Below are positions 34,744 to 43,657 of a stretch of 64,000 nucleotides of DNA, one piece after another. The notes below the pieces were generated by a model. That model ran no database searches, was not told where the DNA came from, and was given only the letters and a program-made list of their open reading frames with translations. A program made the translations under genes and the position numbers. Positions within the stretch are counted from its first letter, which is position 1, and each line of letters begins with the position of its first letter. The DNA is from Rhodospirillaceae bacterium (GTDB lineage Bacteria > Pseudomonadota > Alphaproteobacteria > Bin65), in contig WTGH01000047.1 of NCBI GenBank assembly GCA_011523655.1, positions 1-64,000 on the forward strand. The letters are read 5' to 3'.

Positions 34744-36029
34744 GGCGCAAACGGGCGGCCCACGCTTCGGGCAGGCGAACGCCCGGCCCCGGCGTTCGGG
34801 ACGTGGGCGGCGCGGATGAAGTCGCGGACCTGCGGCGCAATCAGTTCGCGCCAGCGGCGGCCGTTGAAGATGCCGTAGTGGCCGACATCCGGCTGCAGGA
34901 TGTGATGGCGGCGGTCCGGCGGGATGCCGGTGCACAGGTCGTGGGCGGCCCGGGTCTGGCCGACCGCGGAGATGTCGTCCAGTTCGCCCTCCACGGTCAG
35001 CAGGGCGGTGCTTTCGATCGCGGCGGGCTCGACCCGGCGACCGCGCGAGACCCATTCGCCCCTGGGCAGGGCGTGTTGCCGGAACACGACATCGACGGTC
35101 TGGAGGTAGAACTCCGCCGTCATGTCCATCACCGACATGTATTCGTCGTAGAATTTGCGGTGCGCTTCGGCGCTGTCGCCGTCGCCCCGGATCAGATGCT
35201 CGTACAGCTTGAGATGCGCGCCGAAATGGCGGTCGAAATTCATCGACATGAAGCCGGTGAGCTGGAGGAAGCCGGGATAGACCCGCCGGTTGAATCCTTC
35301 GTAGCCGAACGGCACCCGGGTGATGACCGAGCGCTCGAACCAGCCGAGGCTGTGCCGCTTGGCGAATTCGTTGACCTTCGTCGGGTTGATCCTCGTATCG
35401 ACCGGCCCGCCCATCAGCGTCATGGATGCGGGCCGGCAGGGGTCGCCGGCCGCCGCCATCAGGGAAACCGCGCCCAACACCGGCACCGAGGGCTGGCACA
35501 CCGCAACGACATGGGCCCCGGGGCCGAGCCGTTGCAGGAAGGCGATAACGTGGTCGACATAATCGTCGAGATCGAACCGGCCCTGGGAGACCGGTACCCG
35601 GCCGGCGTCGATCCAGTCGGTGATGTAGACGTCGTGATCCGGCAGCAGGGCGGCGACCGTGCCGCGCAGCAAAGTGGCGTGATGGCCCGACATCGGCGCG
35701 ACGACCAGAACTTTTGGATCGTCGCCCGCCGCGCAGGCGCCCGCGTCGCGCCGGAAATGCAGCAGGTTGCAGTGTGGCCGGGCCTCGACGATCTCCTCCG
35801 TCACCGCAACGGGTGCGCCGCCGATCTGCGTCCGGTCCAGGCCCCAGGCCGGCTTCTCGTAGCGCCGGGTCACGCGCTCGAACAGTTCGCAGCCGGCGGC
35901 GACGCCGCGGAAAAACCGGCTCTCGGTGAACGGAAAATCCGGGTTGGTCAGGAAGCTCCGGCCGGCGACCGCCATCGTGCGCATCGGGGCAAAGGCGGCA
36001 AGCTGCCAGTCGTACAGGGCGTAGAGCAT
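34740..36029 (-). CDS. phaZ: Intracellular polyhydroxybutyrate depolymerase
   Basis: 429-aa depolymerase that mobilises stored PHB. MLYALYDWQLAAFAPMR is the conserved N-terminus and defines the ATG at 36029. VVAVCQPSVPVLGAV (~168) contains the family's catalytic Cys in place of the lipase-box Ser. VEGELDDISAVGQT (~336) and LQPDVGHYGIFNGRRWR (~383) carry the Asp and His of the triad. Other pha genes are not in the window. Coupled to the downstream metallohydrolase by a 4-bp overlap. Confidence 0.92.
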   Translation of the reverse strand: MLYALYDWQLAAFAPMRTMAVAGRSFLTNPDFPFTESRFFRGVAAGCELFERVTRRYEKPAWGLDRTQIGGAPVAVTEEIVEARPHCNLLHFRRDAGACAAGDDPKVLVVAPMSGHHATLLRGTVAALLPDHDVYITDWIDAGRVPVSQGRFDLDDYVDHVIAFLQRLGPGAHVVAVCQPSVPVLGAVSLMAAAGDPCRPASMTLMGGPVDTRINPTKVNEFAKRHSLGWFERSVITRVPFGYEGFNRRVYPGFLQLTGFMSMNFDRHFGAHLKLYEHLIRGDGDSAEAHRKFYDEYMSVMDMTAEFYLQTVDVVFRQHALPRGEWVSRGRRVEPAAIESTALLTVEGELDDISAVGQTRAAHDLCTGIPPDRRHHILQPDVGHYGIFNGRRWRELIAPQVRDFIRAAHVPNAGAGRSPARSVGRPFAP

Positions 36030-36195
36030 GAGCGATGCGGCTCCCGGCCGCCGTTGTTTCAGATCCCGAACTTCCGGGGCGCCGCGCCGCCGGGCCTCCC
36101 TGTTGCACTGCAACAAACCACGCTGCGGTGCCCTGCACAACCGATATGACGCATCATCGGCATTCACGGATTCGATAGCGGCTGCCGGCCCGGCG

Positions 36196-36828
36196 TCAGC
36201 GCAATCCGGCAACGCCGTAGCCGTTGAGCAGGTTCAGCATCCAGCGCGCGCGCCGGCCCGGCTCTTCGACCAGGTCCATCTGGGTCAGGGAACTGTTGCC
36301 GATGGTCAGGCTCAGCGCCATCGCCGAGGGCAGGTCGAAGGCGCCGACGAGCGCTGCCCGGATCGTCCCGCCGTGGGCGACCGCGACGATGTCCCTCCCG
36401 CGATGCGCGGCGGACAGCCGCTGCACCGCAGCGCCGATCCGCCGGCGCAGGTCGTTGAAGCTCTCGCCGTTCGGCGGCGCCTTGTCCAGGACGCTCATCC
36501 AGAACCCGTAGAAGCCGCCGTGTTTCTCGTAGGCCGGCGCGCGGGGCGTGCCCTGCCAGTCGCCGAAATGCTGCTCCGCCAGGTCCCGGTGATGCGCGAC
36601 CTCGGGCAGCGGATAGCCCGCCGCGCCGATGGCGGCCGCGGTCTGGTGGGTGCGCCGGAGATGGGAGGAGACCCAAACCGCGTCCGGCGGCAACGCTTCG
36701 GCCAGCGCGCGGTGGGCCGCGAAGTCCCCGGTATCGGCCTCCAGGTCCGCCTGCCCGTAGAAGCGGCCGCCGTCGTCGGTGACCGGCGCGTGGCGGACCC
36801 ACCACCATCGGGTTACGGTTACGCTCAT
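36196..36828 (-). CDS. Histidine phosphatase family protein (CobC/PGM-like)
   Basis: 210-aa phosphatase. WWWVRHAPV near residue 9 contains the phosphate-accepting His in an RHA rather than RHG motif. SSHLRRTHQTA and the second His in VAVAHGGTIRAAL (~151) complete the active site. It starts 20 bp after the stop of a CobS-like membrane protein, the order cobS-cobC, suggesting alpha-ribazole-5'-phosphate phosphatase or a relic of that role; other phosphomonoesters are possible. A longer upstream frame is not conserved. Confidence 0.85.
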   Translation of the reverse strand: MSVTVTRWWWVRHAPVTDDGGRFYGQADLEADTGDFAAHRALAEALPPDAVWVSSHLRRTHQTAAAIGAAGYPLPEVAHHRDLAEQHFGDWQGTPRAPAYEKHGGFYGFWMSVLDKAPPNGESFNDLRRRIGAAVQRLSAAHRGRDIVAVAHGGTIRAALVGAFDLPSAMALSLTIGNSSLTQMDLVEEPGRRARWMLNLLNGYGVAGLR

Positions 36829-36848
36829 GCAAGAAGCCCCGTGCTCCA

Positions 36849-37697
36849 TCAGCTGACGGCGACCACCGTTACGACGACCGCCAGTTCCGTCTTGATGCGG
36901 ATCGTGTACAGGAAATTCCGGTCCCGCGGCATCCGGCAAATTTCCGCCGCGCCCCAGACCAGCCCGGCAACCAGCATGGCTGCCGCGTAGGCCAGCAGGC
37001 CGGTCCACACGCCGAGGAACAGGATGGCGAGCAGCAGGGCTGCGGCGGCGCCGGCCCACAGCACGATGCTGCCGGCCCCGTCGTGCTCCCCATCGCGTTG
37101 GGGGCCGAACAGCGGGTCGCTCTCGTCGGCCCGGACGGCGTAGGCAGTCCCGGGCAGCGTCCCCAGCGCCATGATCGCGGCCGACAGGACCTGCGCGGCG
37201 ATCAGCGCGGCCAGCATGTCTGCGAGGCTCGCCAAGGCGCTCAGCCCGGCGACGCGGGCGAGCAGGATGGCGCCGACGCAGCCGGCGATCAGCGCGAAAC
37301 GCCGGTCGGAGCCGGCTTCGGTCGCGGCCAGGTCGGCGGCCGCGGCGGCGGCGCCGCTTTCGGCCCGCGCGTTGGTCAGGATGACGAGCGCAGCCGCGGC
37401 GAATACGGCCGCGCCGAAGATTTGCAGCCCGAGGCCGTCGGCGATCCAGCCGATCACGGCGGCGGCCAAGCCGAGCGCCAGGCCGACCGGGACGAAGGCG
37501 CGGCGGCTGTCCGCCGCGGCGGACCGGCCGATCTCGCCGCGCCGGCCGAGCGGCCAGCCGGTCAGGACGATGGCGGCGTTGCGGCAGTCGCGGAACCAGC
37601 CGCCGCCCTCAAGCGGGCCGCCGCCATTCCGCCGCGACAGGCCGAGCCAGGAGTCCGGATCGTCGCCGCGCTCGCCCTTGGGATCGTCGGTGCTCAT
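36849..37697 (-). CDS. CobS-like integral membrane protein lacking the catalytic motif
   Basis: 282-aa protein with a polar N-terminus and about six hydrophobic segments. WFRDCRNAAIVLTGWPLGR and the SRRAFVPVGLALGLAAAVIGW block align with the start of adenosylcobinamide-GDP ribazoletransferase (CobS). LIAAQVLSAAIMALGTLPGTAYAVRADES aligns with its later helix. The CobS metal-binding block (GGxHxDGLADxxDG) is replaced by an Ala-rich TNARAESGAAAAAADLA stretch, so it is unlikely to be an active CobS. Either a diverged paralogue or a non-cobalamin membrane protein; the phosphatase downstream supports the former. Confidence 0.5.
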   Translation of the reverse strand: MSTDDPKGERGDDPDSWLGLSRRNGGGPLEGGGWFRDCRNAAIVLTGWPLGRRGEIGRSAAADSRRAFVPVGLALGLAAAVIGWIADGLGLQIFGAAVFAAAALVILTNARAESGAAAAAADLAATEAGSDRRFALIAGCVGAILLARVAGLSALASLADMLAALIAAQVLSAAIMALGTLPGTAYAVRADESDPLFGPQRDGEHDGAGSIVLWAGAAAALLLAILFLGVWTGLLAYAAAMLVAGLVWGAAEICRMPRDRNFLYTIRIKTELAVVVTVVAVS

Positions 37698-37836
37698 CGT
37701 CCCGCTTCCTCATGTGCGCCCGGCCGGCCCACTTCGAACCGTGCCTGCCGGAGCCGGCCGGGCGCTTCGATCCGGACTATAGGCTATCCCGCCCGGCGCC
37801 GACAGGACCAGCCCGTCTCGGTGTCCGGGATGCCGG

Positions 37837-38670
37837 CTATTCCCCGATCTGCAGGATCAGGCCGCGTTCGCGCGCGGAGCGGAAGAAGCGCAGGAAGACG
37901 AGGACCGATACGGTGAGATAAGCGGCGTTCAGGGCGAGCGCGTTAATCAGCAGATCGGTCCGGAAGGTCTCGTCGACCAGGACCGCCCGCATCCCCTCGA
38001 AGACATGGGTCGACGGCAGGATTCCGGCGATCCATTGCAGCCAGTCCGGCATGACCGACAGGGGATAGTAGATGGCGCTGAACGGCGCGACCGCGAAGAT
38101 CGCGAACCAGGCGATGCTCTCCGCGCCCAGGCCGTAGCGCATCAGCAGGCCGCACACGACCAGTCCGAACGACCAGCCCATGACCTGGAGGTTGGCGAAG
38201 AATGCGATCAGGGGCAGCCCCATGTCGAAGATCGAATAGGCGTAGAGCCAGATCGCGAGCAGGGCGGCCGGGATCACCCCGATCAGCACGCGGATTGCCG
38301 ACATCAGCGTCAGCGCGGCGACGAATTCGCCGGGCCGGAGCGGGCTGACGAACAGGTGGCCGAGATTGCGTGACCACATTTCTTCGAGGAAGGAGAGGCT
38401 GACGCCGAGCGAGGCGCGGAACAGCACGTCCCACAGCAGGACGGCGGCGATCAGCACCCCGGCGGCCTGAACGAAAAACCCGGACTTGCTCGCCAGGAAG
38501 ATCGTGAGAAAGCCCCACATGATCATCTGCAGGGTCGGCCAGTAGGCCATTTCCAGGATGCGCGGCCACGACCCGCGGTAGAGATAGACGTAGCGCAGGA
38601 CCATCGCCCGGATGCGCCGCGACGTCGCGAAAGCGCCCCGGGTCCCGGCGCCGGCGGCGCGCCCGCTCAT
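37837..38670 (-). CDS. ABC-2 type transporter permease
   Basis: 277-aa permease with six hydrophobic segments (e.g. WPTLQMIMWGFLTIFLAS and IFAVAPFSAIYYPLSVMPDWLQWIAGILPSTHVFEG, the conserved ABC-2 closing motif). The ATG at 38670 overlaps the ATPase stop (ATGA), forming a two-gene exporter. Substrate unknown; family members move drugs, polysaccharides or lipids. Its leader includes a 15-bp tandem repeat that is also the 3' end of the ATPase gene. Confidence 0.88.
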   Translation of the reverse strand: MSGRAAGAGTRGAFATSRRIRAMVLRYVYLYRGSWPRILEMAYWPTLQMIMWGFLTIFLASKSGFFVQAAGVLIAAVLLWDVLFRASLGVSLSFLEEMWSRNLGHLFVSPLRPGEFVAALTLMSAIRVLIGVIPAALLAIWLYAYSIFDMGLPLIAFFANLQVMGWSFGLVVCGLLMRYGLGAESIAWFAIFAVAPFSAIYYPLSVMPDWLQWIAGILPSTHVFEGMRAVLVDETFRTDLLINALALNAAYLTVSVLVFLRFFRSARERGLILQIGE

Positions 38671-39488
38671 GCCGCCCTGCCCTTTTGTTCGGGACCCTTT
38701 TGTTCGGGGCCCTTCCGGTCGGGATGCCGGTCTGCAAGGTGTCGGTTGCGCGCGATGTCGAGAAAAACATCCTCCAGATTGGCGCGGCCGTAGCGGCGGA
38801 TCAGCTCGGCCGGGCTGCCCTGGTCGACGATCCGGCCGGCGCGCATCATCATCACCCGGCTGCACAGGCGCTCGACCTCGGCCATGTTGTGCGAGGCGAG
38901 CAGGATGGTGGCGCGCCGCGTATCCCGGTAGGTCTCGAGATAGGTCCGGATCCGATCGCCGGTGTCCGGGTCGAGCGAGGCGGTCGGTTCGTCGAGCAGC
39001 AGGACGTCCGGCTCGTTGAGCAGCGCCTTGGCGAGCGCCAGCCGGGTCCGCTGCCCGGCAGAAAGGGTGCCGCTCGGCCGGTCCATGAAGGCGGTCAGGT
39101 CCAGCTCCTCGGCCAGTTCGCCGATCCGGCGCGCCGCCCGCCCGATGCCGTAGAGCCCGGCGTAGACCTTCAGGTTCTCCCGCGCGGTCAGGCGCTTGGG
39201 CAGGTCGACATAGGGCGAGGAGAAATTCATCCGCGGCAGGGCATCGTAGCGATGCGTCAGCATATCGATGCCGAGCACCGAAACCCGCCCCCTGGTCGGC
39301 AGGAGCAGGCCCAGGATCATCGAGATCGTCGTGGTCTTGCCCGCGCCGTTGCCGCCGAGCAGCGCCGCCGTCGTGCCCTCCGCCACGCTGAACGACAGGC
39401 GGTTGACGGCCAGCACGTCGTCGTAGGATTTGGTCAGCTTGGAGACCCGTATGGCGGGGGGCGGCGCTTCGGCCCGGGCCACGCTCAC
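38667..39488 (-). CDS. ABC transporter ATP-binding protein
   Basis: 273-aa ATPase with Walker A GGNGAGKTTT (~46), signature LSAGQRTRLALAKALL (~141), Walker B VLLLDEPTASLD (~164) and the H-loop SHNM. The C-terminus repeats KGPEQ, the product of a 15-bp tandem expansion. It drives the coupled ABC-2 permease downstream, and the gene diverges from regB. Confidence 0.93.
   Translation of the reverse strand: MSVARAEAPPPAIRVSKLTKSYDDVLAVNRLSFSVAEGTTAALLGGNGAGKTTTISMILGLLLPTRGRVSVLGIDMLTHRYDALPRMNFSSPYVDLPKRLTARENLKVYAGLYGIGRAARRIGELAEELDLTAFMDRPSGTLSAGQRTRLALAKALLNEPDVLLLDEPTASLDPDTGDRIRTYLETYRDTRRATILLASHNMAEVERLCSRVMMMRAGRIVDQGSPAELIRRYGRANLEDVFLDIARNRHLADRHPDRKGPEQKGPEQKGRAA
38680..38724 (-). 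repeat. 15-bp tandem repeat x3, in frame
   Basis: Units 38680-38694, 38695-38709 and 38710-38724 (the third diverged) encode the RKGPEQKGPEQKG tail of the ATPase and end 10 bp before the permease start codon. Confidence 0.9.
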
Positions 39489-39590
39489 CGCTCTGCCGCC
39501 GGAAACTGCATCAATCGCCTTGCGAACATCGCCTGTCTTCGCCAGTACTGAGGCCCGTTACCGAACCCTGCTTCCGGGCGGTCGGGCCCG

Positions 39591-39624
39591 GAAGCAATTC
39601 GCCCCCGGAAGCAGTTCGCCCCCG
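39591..39624. repeat. 17-bp tandem repeat x2 in regB leader
   Basis: 39591-39607 and 39608-39624 differ by one base. The pair ends 22 bp upstream of the regB ATG. Confidence 0.9.
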
Positions 39625-39646
39625 AAGGGGCCATGACAGCCGGACA

Positions 39647-41011
39647 ATGAGATCCAAACTCGCCGCGATCCAGCGCTTCACCGCCCCGAAACCGGGGCGG
39701 GTGCGCCTGCGGACGCTCGTCTACATAAGGTGGTTCGCTGTCGGGGGACAGTTGGCGGCGGTGCTGATCGTCAATTTCGGGCTGAACTATTCGCTGCCGT
39801 TGCTCGCCTGCCTGGCGACGGTTGCAGTCTCGGCGGCGGTCAATATCGGCATCACGCTGACCCGGCCGATGAGCGGCACGCTCTCCGACCGGTCCGCGGC
39901 GCTCTGGCTGACCTACGATATCCTGCAATTGTCGACGCTGCTCTATCTCACCGGCGGCCTGCAAAATCCGTTCGCCGTGATGCTCCTGGCTTCGGTGGTG
40001 GTCTCGGCCTCGGTCCTGTCGCGCATCAGCACGCTCAGCCTCGGCCTGCTCGTCGCGGTCTGCATCAGCGTGCTGGCCTTCCGGTACGAACCGCTGCCCG
40101 GGCCGGAACCGCTTCTCGAGCTACCGGTGTTCTATGTGCTCGGCGTCTGGCAGGCGCTGGTGATCGGCGGCCTGTTCATCGCCGCCTTCGTCGGCAGCGT
40201 CGCCGAGGAAGGCCGGCGCATGCAGGATGCGCTGAATGCGGCGCAGGTGGCGCTGGAACACGAGCAGCGCCTGTCGTCGCTCGGCGGGCTGGCGGCGGCG
40301 GCGGCCCACGAGCTCGGCACGCCGCTGGCGACGATTGCGGTCACCGCAAAGGAGCTGAGCCACGATCTGAAACCCGGCAGCCCGATGGCCGAAGATGTCG
40401 AGCTGATCCTGGAACAGACCGGCCGCTGCCGCGAAATTCTGATGGAGCTGAGCCGCCAGCCCGAGACCGAGGGCGGCGAGCCCTACAGCCGGCTGCCGCT
40501 CAGCACCATGCTCGCCGAAGCCGCCCGGCCGTACCTGACCGCGACCGTCAATCTGACATACGATTTCCGCCCGGTCGGCGAGGCGCTCGGCAGCCCCGAG
40601 CCGGTCCTGACCCGCAGCCCGGAATTCCTCCGCGCCGTCGGCACCCTGATCCAGAACGCCACCCAGTTCGCCGAGGCCGAAGTCATCCTGCGGGCACGCT
40701 GGGACGACGAAACGGTGACCGTCGAGATCATCGACGACGGCCCCGGATTTTCGGCGCACTTGCTAGACCGCCTCGGCGAGCCTTATGTTTCGACTCGTGC
40801 CGGTGCGGACGGCGAAGGCGAGCATATGGGGCTGGGCGTGTTCATCGCCCAGAATCTGCTCAATCGTACGGGCGCCACACTCCGGTTCGCCAATCAGGAT
40901 TGGTGGGACTGGTGGGGGGCCGGCGCCATCGTTCGGATAACCTGGCCGCGCCGGGAGCTCGAACACGCAACTTCGGAGACCGGACGTGTCGGAGAACACG
41001 CAGGACAGTAA
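39647..41011 (+). CDS. regB: Redox-sensing histidine kinase RegB/PrrB/ActS
   Basis: 454-aa membrane kinase that senses quinone and redox state. Six hydrophobic segments fill residues ~25-185 and include the quinone-binding GGLQNPF (~104). Then come the H-box LAAAAAHELGTPLATIA (His ~222), the redox-box Cys in QTGRCREIL (~265), the N-box and the G-box DDGPGF. The kinase acts on RegA, encoded next with a 26-bp overlap on the same strand, so both are made together. The regulon usually covers respiration, carbon and nitrogen fixation. Confidence 0.93.
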   Translation: MRSKLAAIQRFTAPKPGRVRLRTLVYIRWFAVGGQLAAVLIVNFGLNYSLPLLACLATVAVSAAVNIGITLTRPMSGTLSDRSAALWLTYDILQLSTLLYLTGGLQNPFAVMLLASVVVSASVLSRISTLSLGLLVAVCISVLAFRYEPLPGPEPLLELPVFYVLGVWQALVIGGLFIAAFVGSVAEEGRRMQDALNAAQVALEHEQRLSSLGGLAAAAAHELGTPLATIAVTAKELSHDLKPGSPMAEDVELILEQTGRCREILMELSRQPETEGGEPYSRLPLSTMLAEAARPYLTATVNLTYDFRPVGEALGSPEPVLTRSPEFLRAVGTLIQNATQFAEAEVILRARWDDETVTVEIIDDGPGFSAHLLDRLGEPYVSTRAGADGEGEHMGLGVFIAQNLLNRTGATLRFANQDWWDWWGAGAIVRITWPRRELEHATSETGRVGEHAGQ

Positions 41012-41546
41012 AGGAAAACTTCTGGTCGTCGACGACGACCGCCCCCTGCGGCAGCGCCTGATCCTGGCGATGGAGCGGCGCGGCTTCAACGTGGTGGCGG
41101 CGGAAAGCGCGGCCCAGGGCGTGGCCTGCGCCAAGTCGGAAATGCCGGATTACGCGGTGATCGACCTGCGCCTGGGCGACGGCAGCGGCCTCGACGTCGT
41201 GGCCGCCCTGCACGAGGTCAAGCCCGACTGCCGGGTCATCATGCTGACCGGCTACGGCAACATCGCGACCGCCGTCGCCGCCGTGAAGGCCGGCGCCGTG
41301 GACTATCTGCCCAAGCCGGCCGATGCCGACCAGATCGAGGCGGCGCTGCTGAATACCGACCGGCCGCTGCCCGGCCCGCCGGAAAACCCGATGTCGGCCG
41401 ACCGGGTGCGCTGGGAGCATATCCAGCGGGTCTACGAGCAGTGCGACCGCAACGTGTCGGAAACCGCCCGCCGGCTGAACATGCACCGGCGCACGCTGCA
41501 GCGCATCCTCAACAAATACGCCCCGCGCGAAACGCCGAATAACTAG
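40986..41546 (+). CDS. regA: Response regulator RegA/PrrA/ActR
   Basis: 186-aa regulator. The receiver domain (~12-125) has VVDDD, the phospho-acceptor Asp in VIDLRLGDGSGLD (~63), MLTGYG and KPAD. The C-terminus NVSETARRLNMHRRTLQRILNKYAPR is the Fis-type HTH that is nearly invariant in RegA. It overlaps regB by 26 bp in another frame. Phosphorylated RegA controls redox-dependent operons. Confidence 0.95.
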   Translation: MSENTQDSKGKLLVVDDDRPLRQRLILAMERRGFNVVAAESAAQGVACAKSEMPDYAVIDLRLGDGSGLDVVAALHEVKPDCRVIMLTGYGNIATAVAAVKAGAVDYLPKPADADQIEAALLNTDRPLPGPPENPMSADRVRWEHIQRVYEQCDRNVSETARRLNMHRRTLQRILNKYAPRETPNN

Positions 41547-41590
41547 GCGCGGGCTTTCCCCGCCGCTGGCGTGATGCTGCAGCCCTAATC

Positions 41591-41612
41591 CCCCTCCCCT
41601 TGGGGGAGGGGC
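41591..41612. repeat. GC-rich hairpin after regA
   Basis: C-rich and G-rich arms (41591-41599 and about 41602-41610) form a stable hairpin 45 bp after the regA stop. It could terminate the regBA transcript but lacks a T-run; the same block type appears at the window's left end. Confidence 0.45.
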
Positions 41613-41699
41613 CAGGGGAGGGGTCGTCTGCCGGCGCGCCGATATCCGACACCGGCGCCGCTAAAGGGTCCGCATACCCCTCCCCCTGAGCAACCGTGG

Positions 41700-41737
41700 A
41701 CATGGGTAACAGTTCTGACCGGTTACATGGGTAACAG
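41700..41737. repeat. 13-bp direct repeat, possible IS end remnant
   Basis: ACATGGGTAACAG at 41700-41712 recurs perfectly at 41725-41737. Such paired ATGGGTAACA blocks occur at ends of some IS elements in related genomes (from memory, not checked). No transposase is present. Confidence 0.4.
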
Positions 41738-41790
41738 GTCCGATGACCGACGAAGAGAAACCTGCGGAGCGACGCAAAAGGACGGGAACG

Positions 41791-41934
41791 ATGACCGAAC
41801 CCGATGCAAACCCCGATATCGATCCCGATACCCCGCCGGACCTTTCGCGCGGGGAATGGCCGGACAAGTTCGACAGGGCCAAGGTCCGCCGCGGCCGTCA
41901 GCCTGTCCCGCCCCCTACTTCCCCGGCGGCTTGA
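41791..41934 (+). pseudogene. Truncated BrnA-like antitoxin fragment
   Basis: 47 codons: MTEPDANPDIDPDTPPDL then SRGEWPDKFDRAKVRRGRQPV. This is the N-terminal segment of BrnA/CopG-type antitoxins, which go on with a ribbon-helix-helix domain after VRRGRP. Here it stops at 41934 inside the convergent HIT gene. An alternative ATG at 41743 adds 16 residues. No BrnT toxin is seen upstream. Probably a decayed half of a toxin-antitoxin pair. Confidence 0.5.
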
Positions 41935-42283
41935 TCATGCGGCCCAGCGGCTGGCCGCCGAACAGGTGGACGTGGAAGTGCGGCACTTCCTGCAGCCCGT
42001 GCTCGCCGATGTTGGTGAGCGCCCGGTAGCCGCCGTCCGTGATGCCGAGCATCTGCGCCGTCTCGCCGAGCGCGCGCACGAAGCCCTCGATCTCGTCGGC
42101 CGGGGCGTTGGCCGCGAAGTCGGTCAGGTCGGCATAGGCGCCTTTCGGGATGACCAGGACATGGACCGGCGTCTGGGGGTTGATGTCCCGGAAGGCCAGT
42201 GCATGGTCGTTCTCGTGGACCCTGTCGCAGGGAATCTCGCCGCGCAGGATTTTGGCGAAGATGTTGTTCGGATCGTAGCTCAT
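41915..42283 (-). CDS. HIT family nucleotide-binding protein
   Basis: 122-aa histidine-triad hydrolase of the HinT type, acting on AMP-lysyl or similar phosphoramidates. NNIFAKILRGEIPCDRV opens the domain, HVLVIPK lies mid-sequence, and HFHVHLFGG (~100-108) is the His triad. The ATG at 42283 gives MSYDPNN. It is close to hisE-hisF on the same strand, a placement common in alphaproteobacteria. Confidence 0.93.
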   Translation of the reverse strand: MSYDPNNIFAKILRGEIPCDRVHENDHALAFRDINPQTPVHVLVIPKGAYADLTDFAANAPADEIEGFVRALGETAQMLGITDGGYRALTNIGEHGLQEVPHFHVHLFGGQPLGRMIKPPGK

Positions 42284-42318
42284 CGGCCGGCCGGTCTCGC
42301 GGTGGTGCGGATTTGCCG

Positions 42319-42693
42319 TTATGGGGTCCGGGCGGCTTTCTCGGCAAGGCCCGAAGTGCCTTCGCGCCGCTCCAGTTCGCGCCAGACCCGATCCGGCGTC
42401 ACCCCGCAGGCCGCCCACAGCACCAGCAGGTGATAGAGCAGGTCGGCGCTCTCGGCGGTCAGCGCCTCGGGATCTTCCGCCATGGCGGCGAGGATGGCCT
42501 CGACCGCTTCCTCGCCGGTCTTCTTCGCCACGGCCGGAACGCCGCCGGCGAGCAGCCGGGCGGTCCAGGACGACGCCGGATCGGCGCCGCGCCGGCTCTC
42601 GACGGTTTCATACAGGACGTCCAGCACATGCCGGGCGCCTGCATTGCTTTGGGTATCGCTTTGGATATCGCGCTGGGGGTCGCGCTCGCTCAA
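42319..42693 (-). CDS. hisE: Phosphoribosyl-ATP diphosphatase
   Basis: 124-aa all-alpha pyrophosphohydrolase of histidine synthesis. [31 protein letters not shown] (~40-70) and [18 protein letters not shown] hold the acidic Mg-binding residues. There is no ATG: a TTG at 42693 overlaps the hisF stop (TTGA) with a GGAGG upstream, so translation is coupled. The N-terminus is expanded by a 12-bp repeat encoding DIQS/DTQS. Confidence 0.9.
   Translation of the reverse strand: MSERDPQRDIQSDTQSNAGARHVLDVLYETVESRRGADPASSWTARLLAGGVPAVAKKTGEEAVEAILAAMAEDPEALTAESADLLYHLLVLWAACGVTPDRVWRELERREGTSGLAEKAARTP
42646..42681 (-). repeat. 12-bp tandem repeat x3 in hisE N-terminus
   Basis: 42646-42657, 42658-42669 and 42670-42681 (last unit diverged) encode four-residue repeats just after the TTG start of hisE. 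Confidence 0.85.
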
Positions 42694-43523
42694 GCCGCTG
42701 CCTCCGCTGCCTTCTCCAACGTCGCTTCCGGGGCCGCGTCCGGGGCCGCACGGTGCGGGCGCACCGGCACGCCGGCCGCCGCCATATGGGCCTTGGCCTC
42801 GGCGATCGTATAGGTGCCGAAATGGAAGATGGAGGCCGCGAGGACAGCCGAGGCGCGGCCCCGCGTCACGCCCTCGACCAGATGGTCGAGGGTGCCGACG
42901 CCGCCCGACGCGATTACCGGCACCGGCACCGCATCGGCGATCGCCCGGGTCAGTTCCAGGTCGAAGCCGGCCTTGGTGCCGTCCCGGTCCATCGAGGTCA
43001 GCAGCAGTTCGCCGGCGCCGTAATCCGCCATGCGCCGCGCCCAGCCGACGGCTTCGATGCCGGTCGGCGTGCGCCCGCCATGGGTGTAGATCTCGAAGCC
43101 GCCGGCGTTCGGGCCATCCGCCGCGCGCTTGGCGTCGATGGCGACCACGATGCACTGGCTGCCGAACTTGTTGGCGGCTTCCTGAACGAATTCCGGCCGG
43201 TGCACGGCGGCGGTGTTGATCGAGACCTTGTCCGTGCCGGCGAGCAGCAGCTTGCGGATGTCCTCGACCTCGCGCACGCCGCCGCCGACGGTCACCGGCA
43301 TGAAGCAGGAGGCGACGGTGCGGTCGACGACGTCGTAGATCGTGTCGCGGTTCTCATGGCTCGCCGTGATGTCCAGGAAGCACAGTTCGTCCGCGCCTTC
43401 CCGGTCGTAGAGCTTCGCCTGCTCGACCGGATCGCCGGCATCGACCAGGTCGACGAAATTCACGCCCTTGACGACGCGGCCGTCCTTGACGTCCAGGCAG
43501 GGGATGATGCGGGTCTTCAGCAT
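42690..43523 (-). CDS. hisF: Imidazole glycerol phosphate synthase subunit HisF
   Basis: 277-aa (beta-alpha)8 cyclase subunit that works with HisH glutaminase to form IGP and [23 protein letters not shown] (~6-23) and [12 protein letters not shown] (~200) carry the two catalytic Asp regions and the phosphate loops. The last ~25 residues ([21 protein letters not shown]) are an extra Ala-rich tail partly made by a 12-bp repeat. It precedes hisE by a 4-bp overlap. Other his genes are outside the window. Confidence 0.96.
   Translation of the reverse strand: MLKTRIIPCLDVKDGRVVKGVNFVDLVDAGDPVEQAKLYDREGADELCFLDITASHENRDTIYDVVDRTVASCFMPVTVGGGVREVEDIRKLLLAGTDKVSINTAAVHRPEFVQEAANKFGSQCIVVAIDAKRAADGPNAGGFEIYTHGGRTPTGIEAVGWARRMADYGAGELLLTSMDRDGTKAGFDLELTRAIADAVPVPVIASGGVGTLDHLVEGVTRGRASAVLAASIFHFGTYTIAEAKAHMAAAGVPVRPHRAAPDAAPEATLEKAAEAAA
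42724..42747 (-). repeat. 12-bp tandem repeat x2 at hisF 3' end
   Basis: 42724-42735 and 42736-42747, one mismatch, in frame in the hisF C-terminal tail and 31 bp upstream of the hisE start. Confidence 0.8.
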
Positions 43524-43657
43524 GCCGTCACCGGATGGGCCGGCCGGCGCGTCGCGGCGACGCTGCCGGCGGCGCGGCGATCATGCGCGAGCGCCGGCGA
43601 AAAGAAAAGTCCGGCCGCCGGTAACGGCCGGACCGGATCGGTGACCGCCCGGATGCC

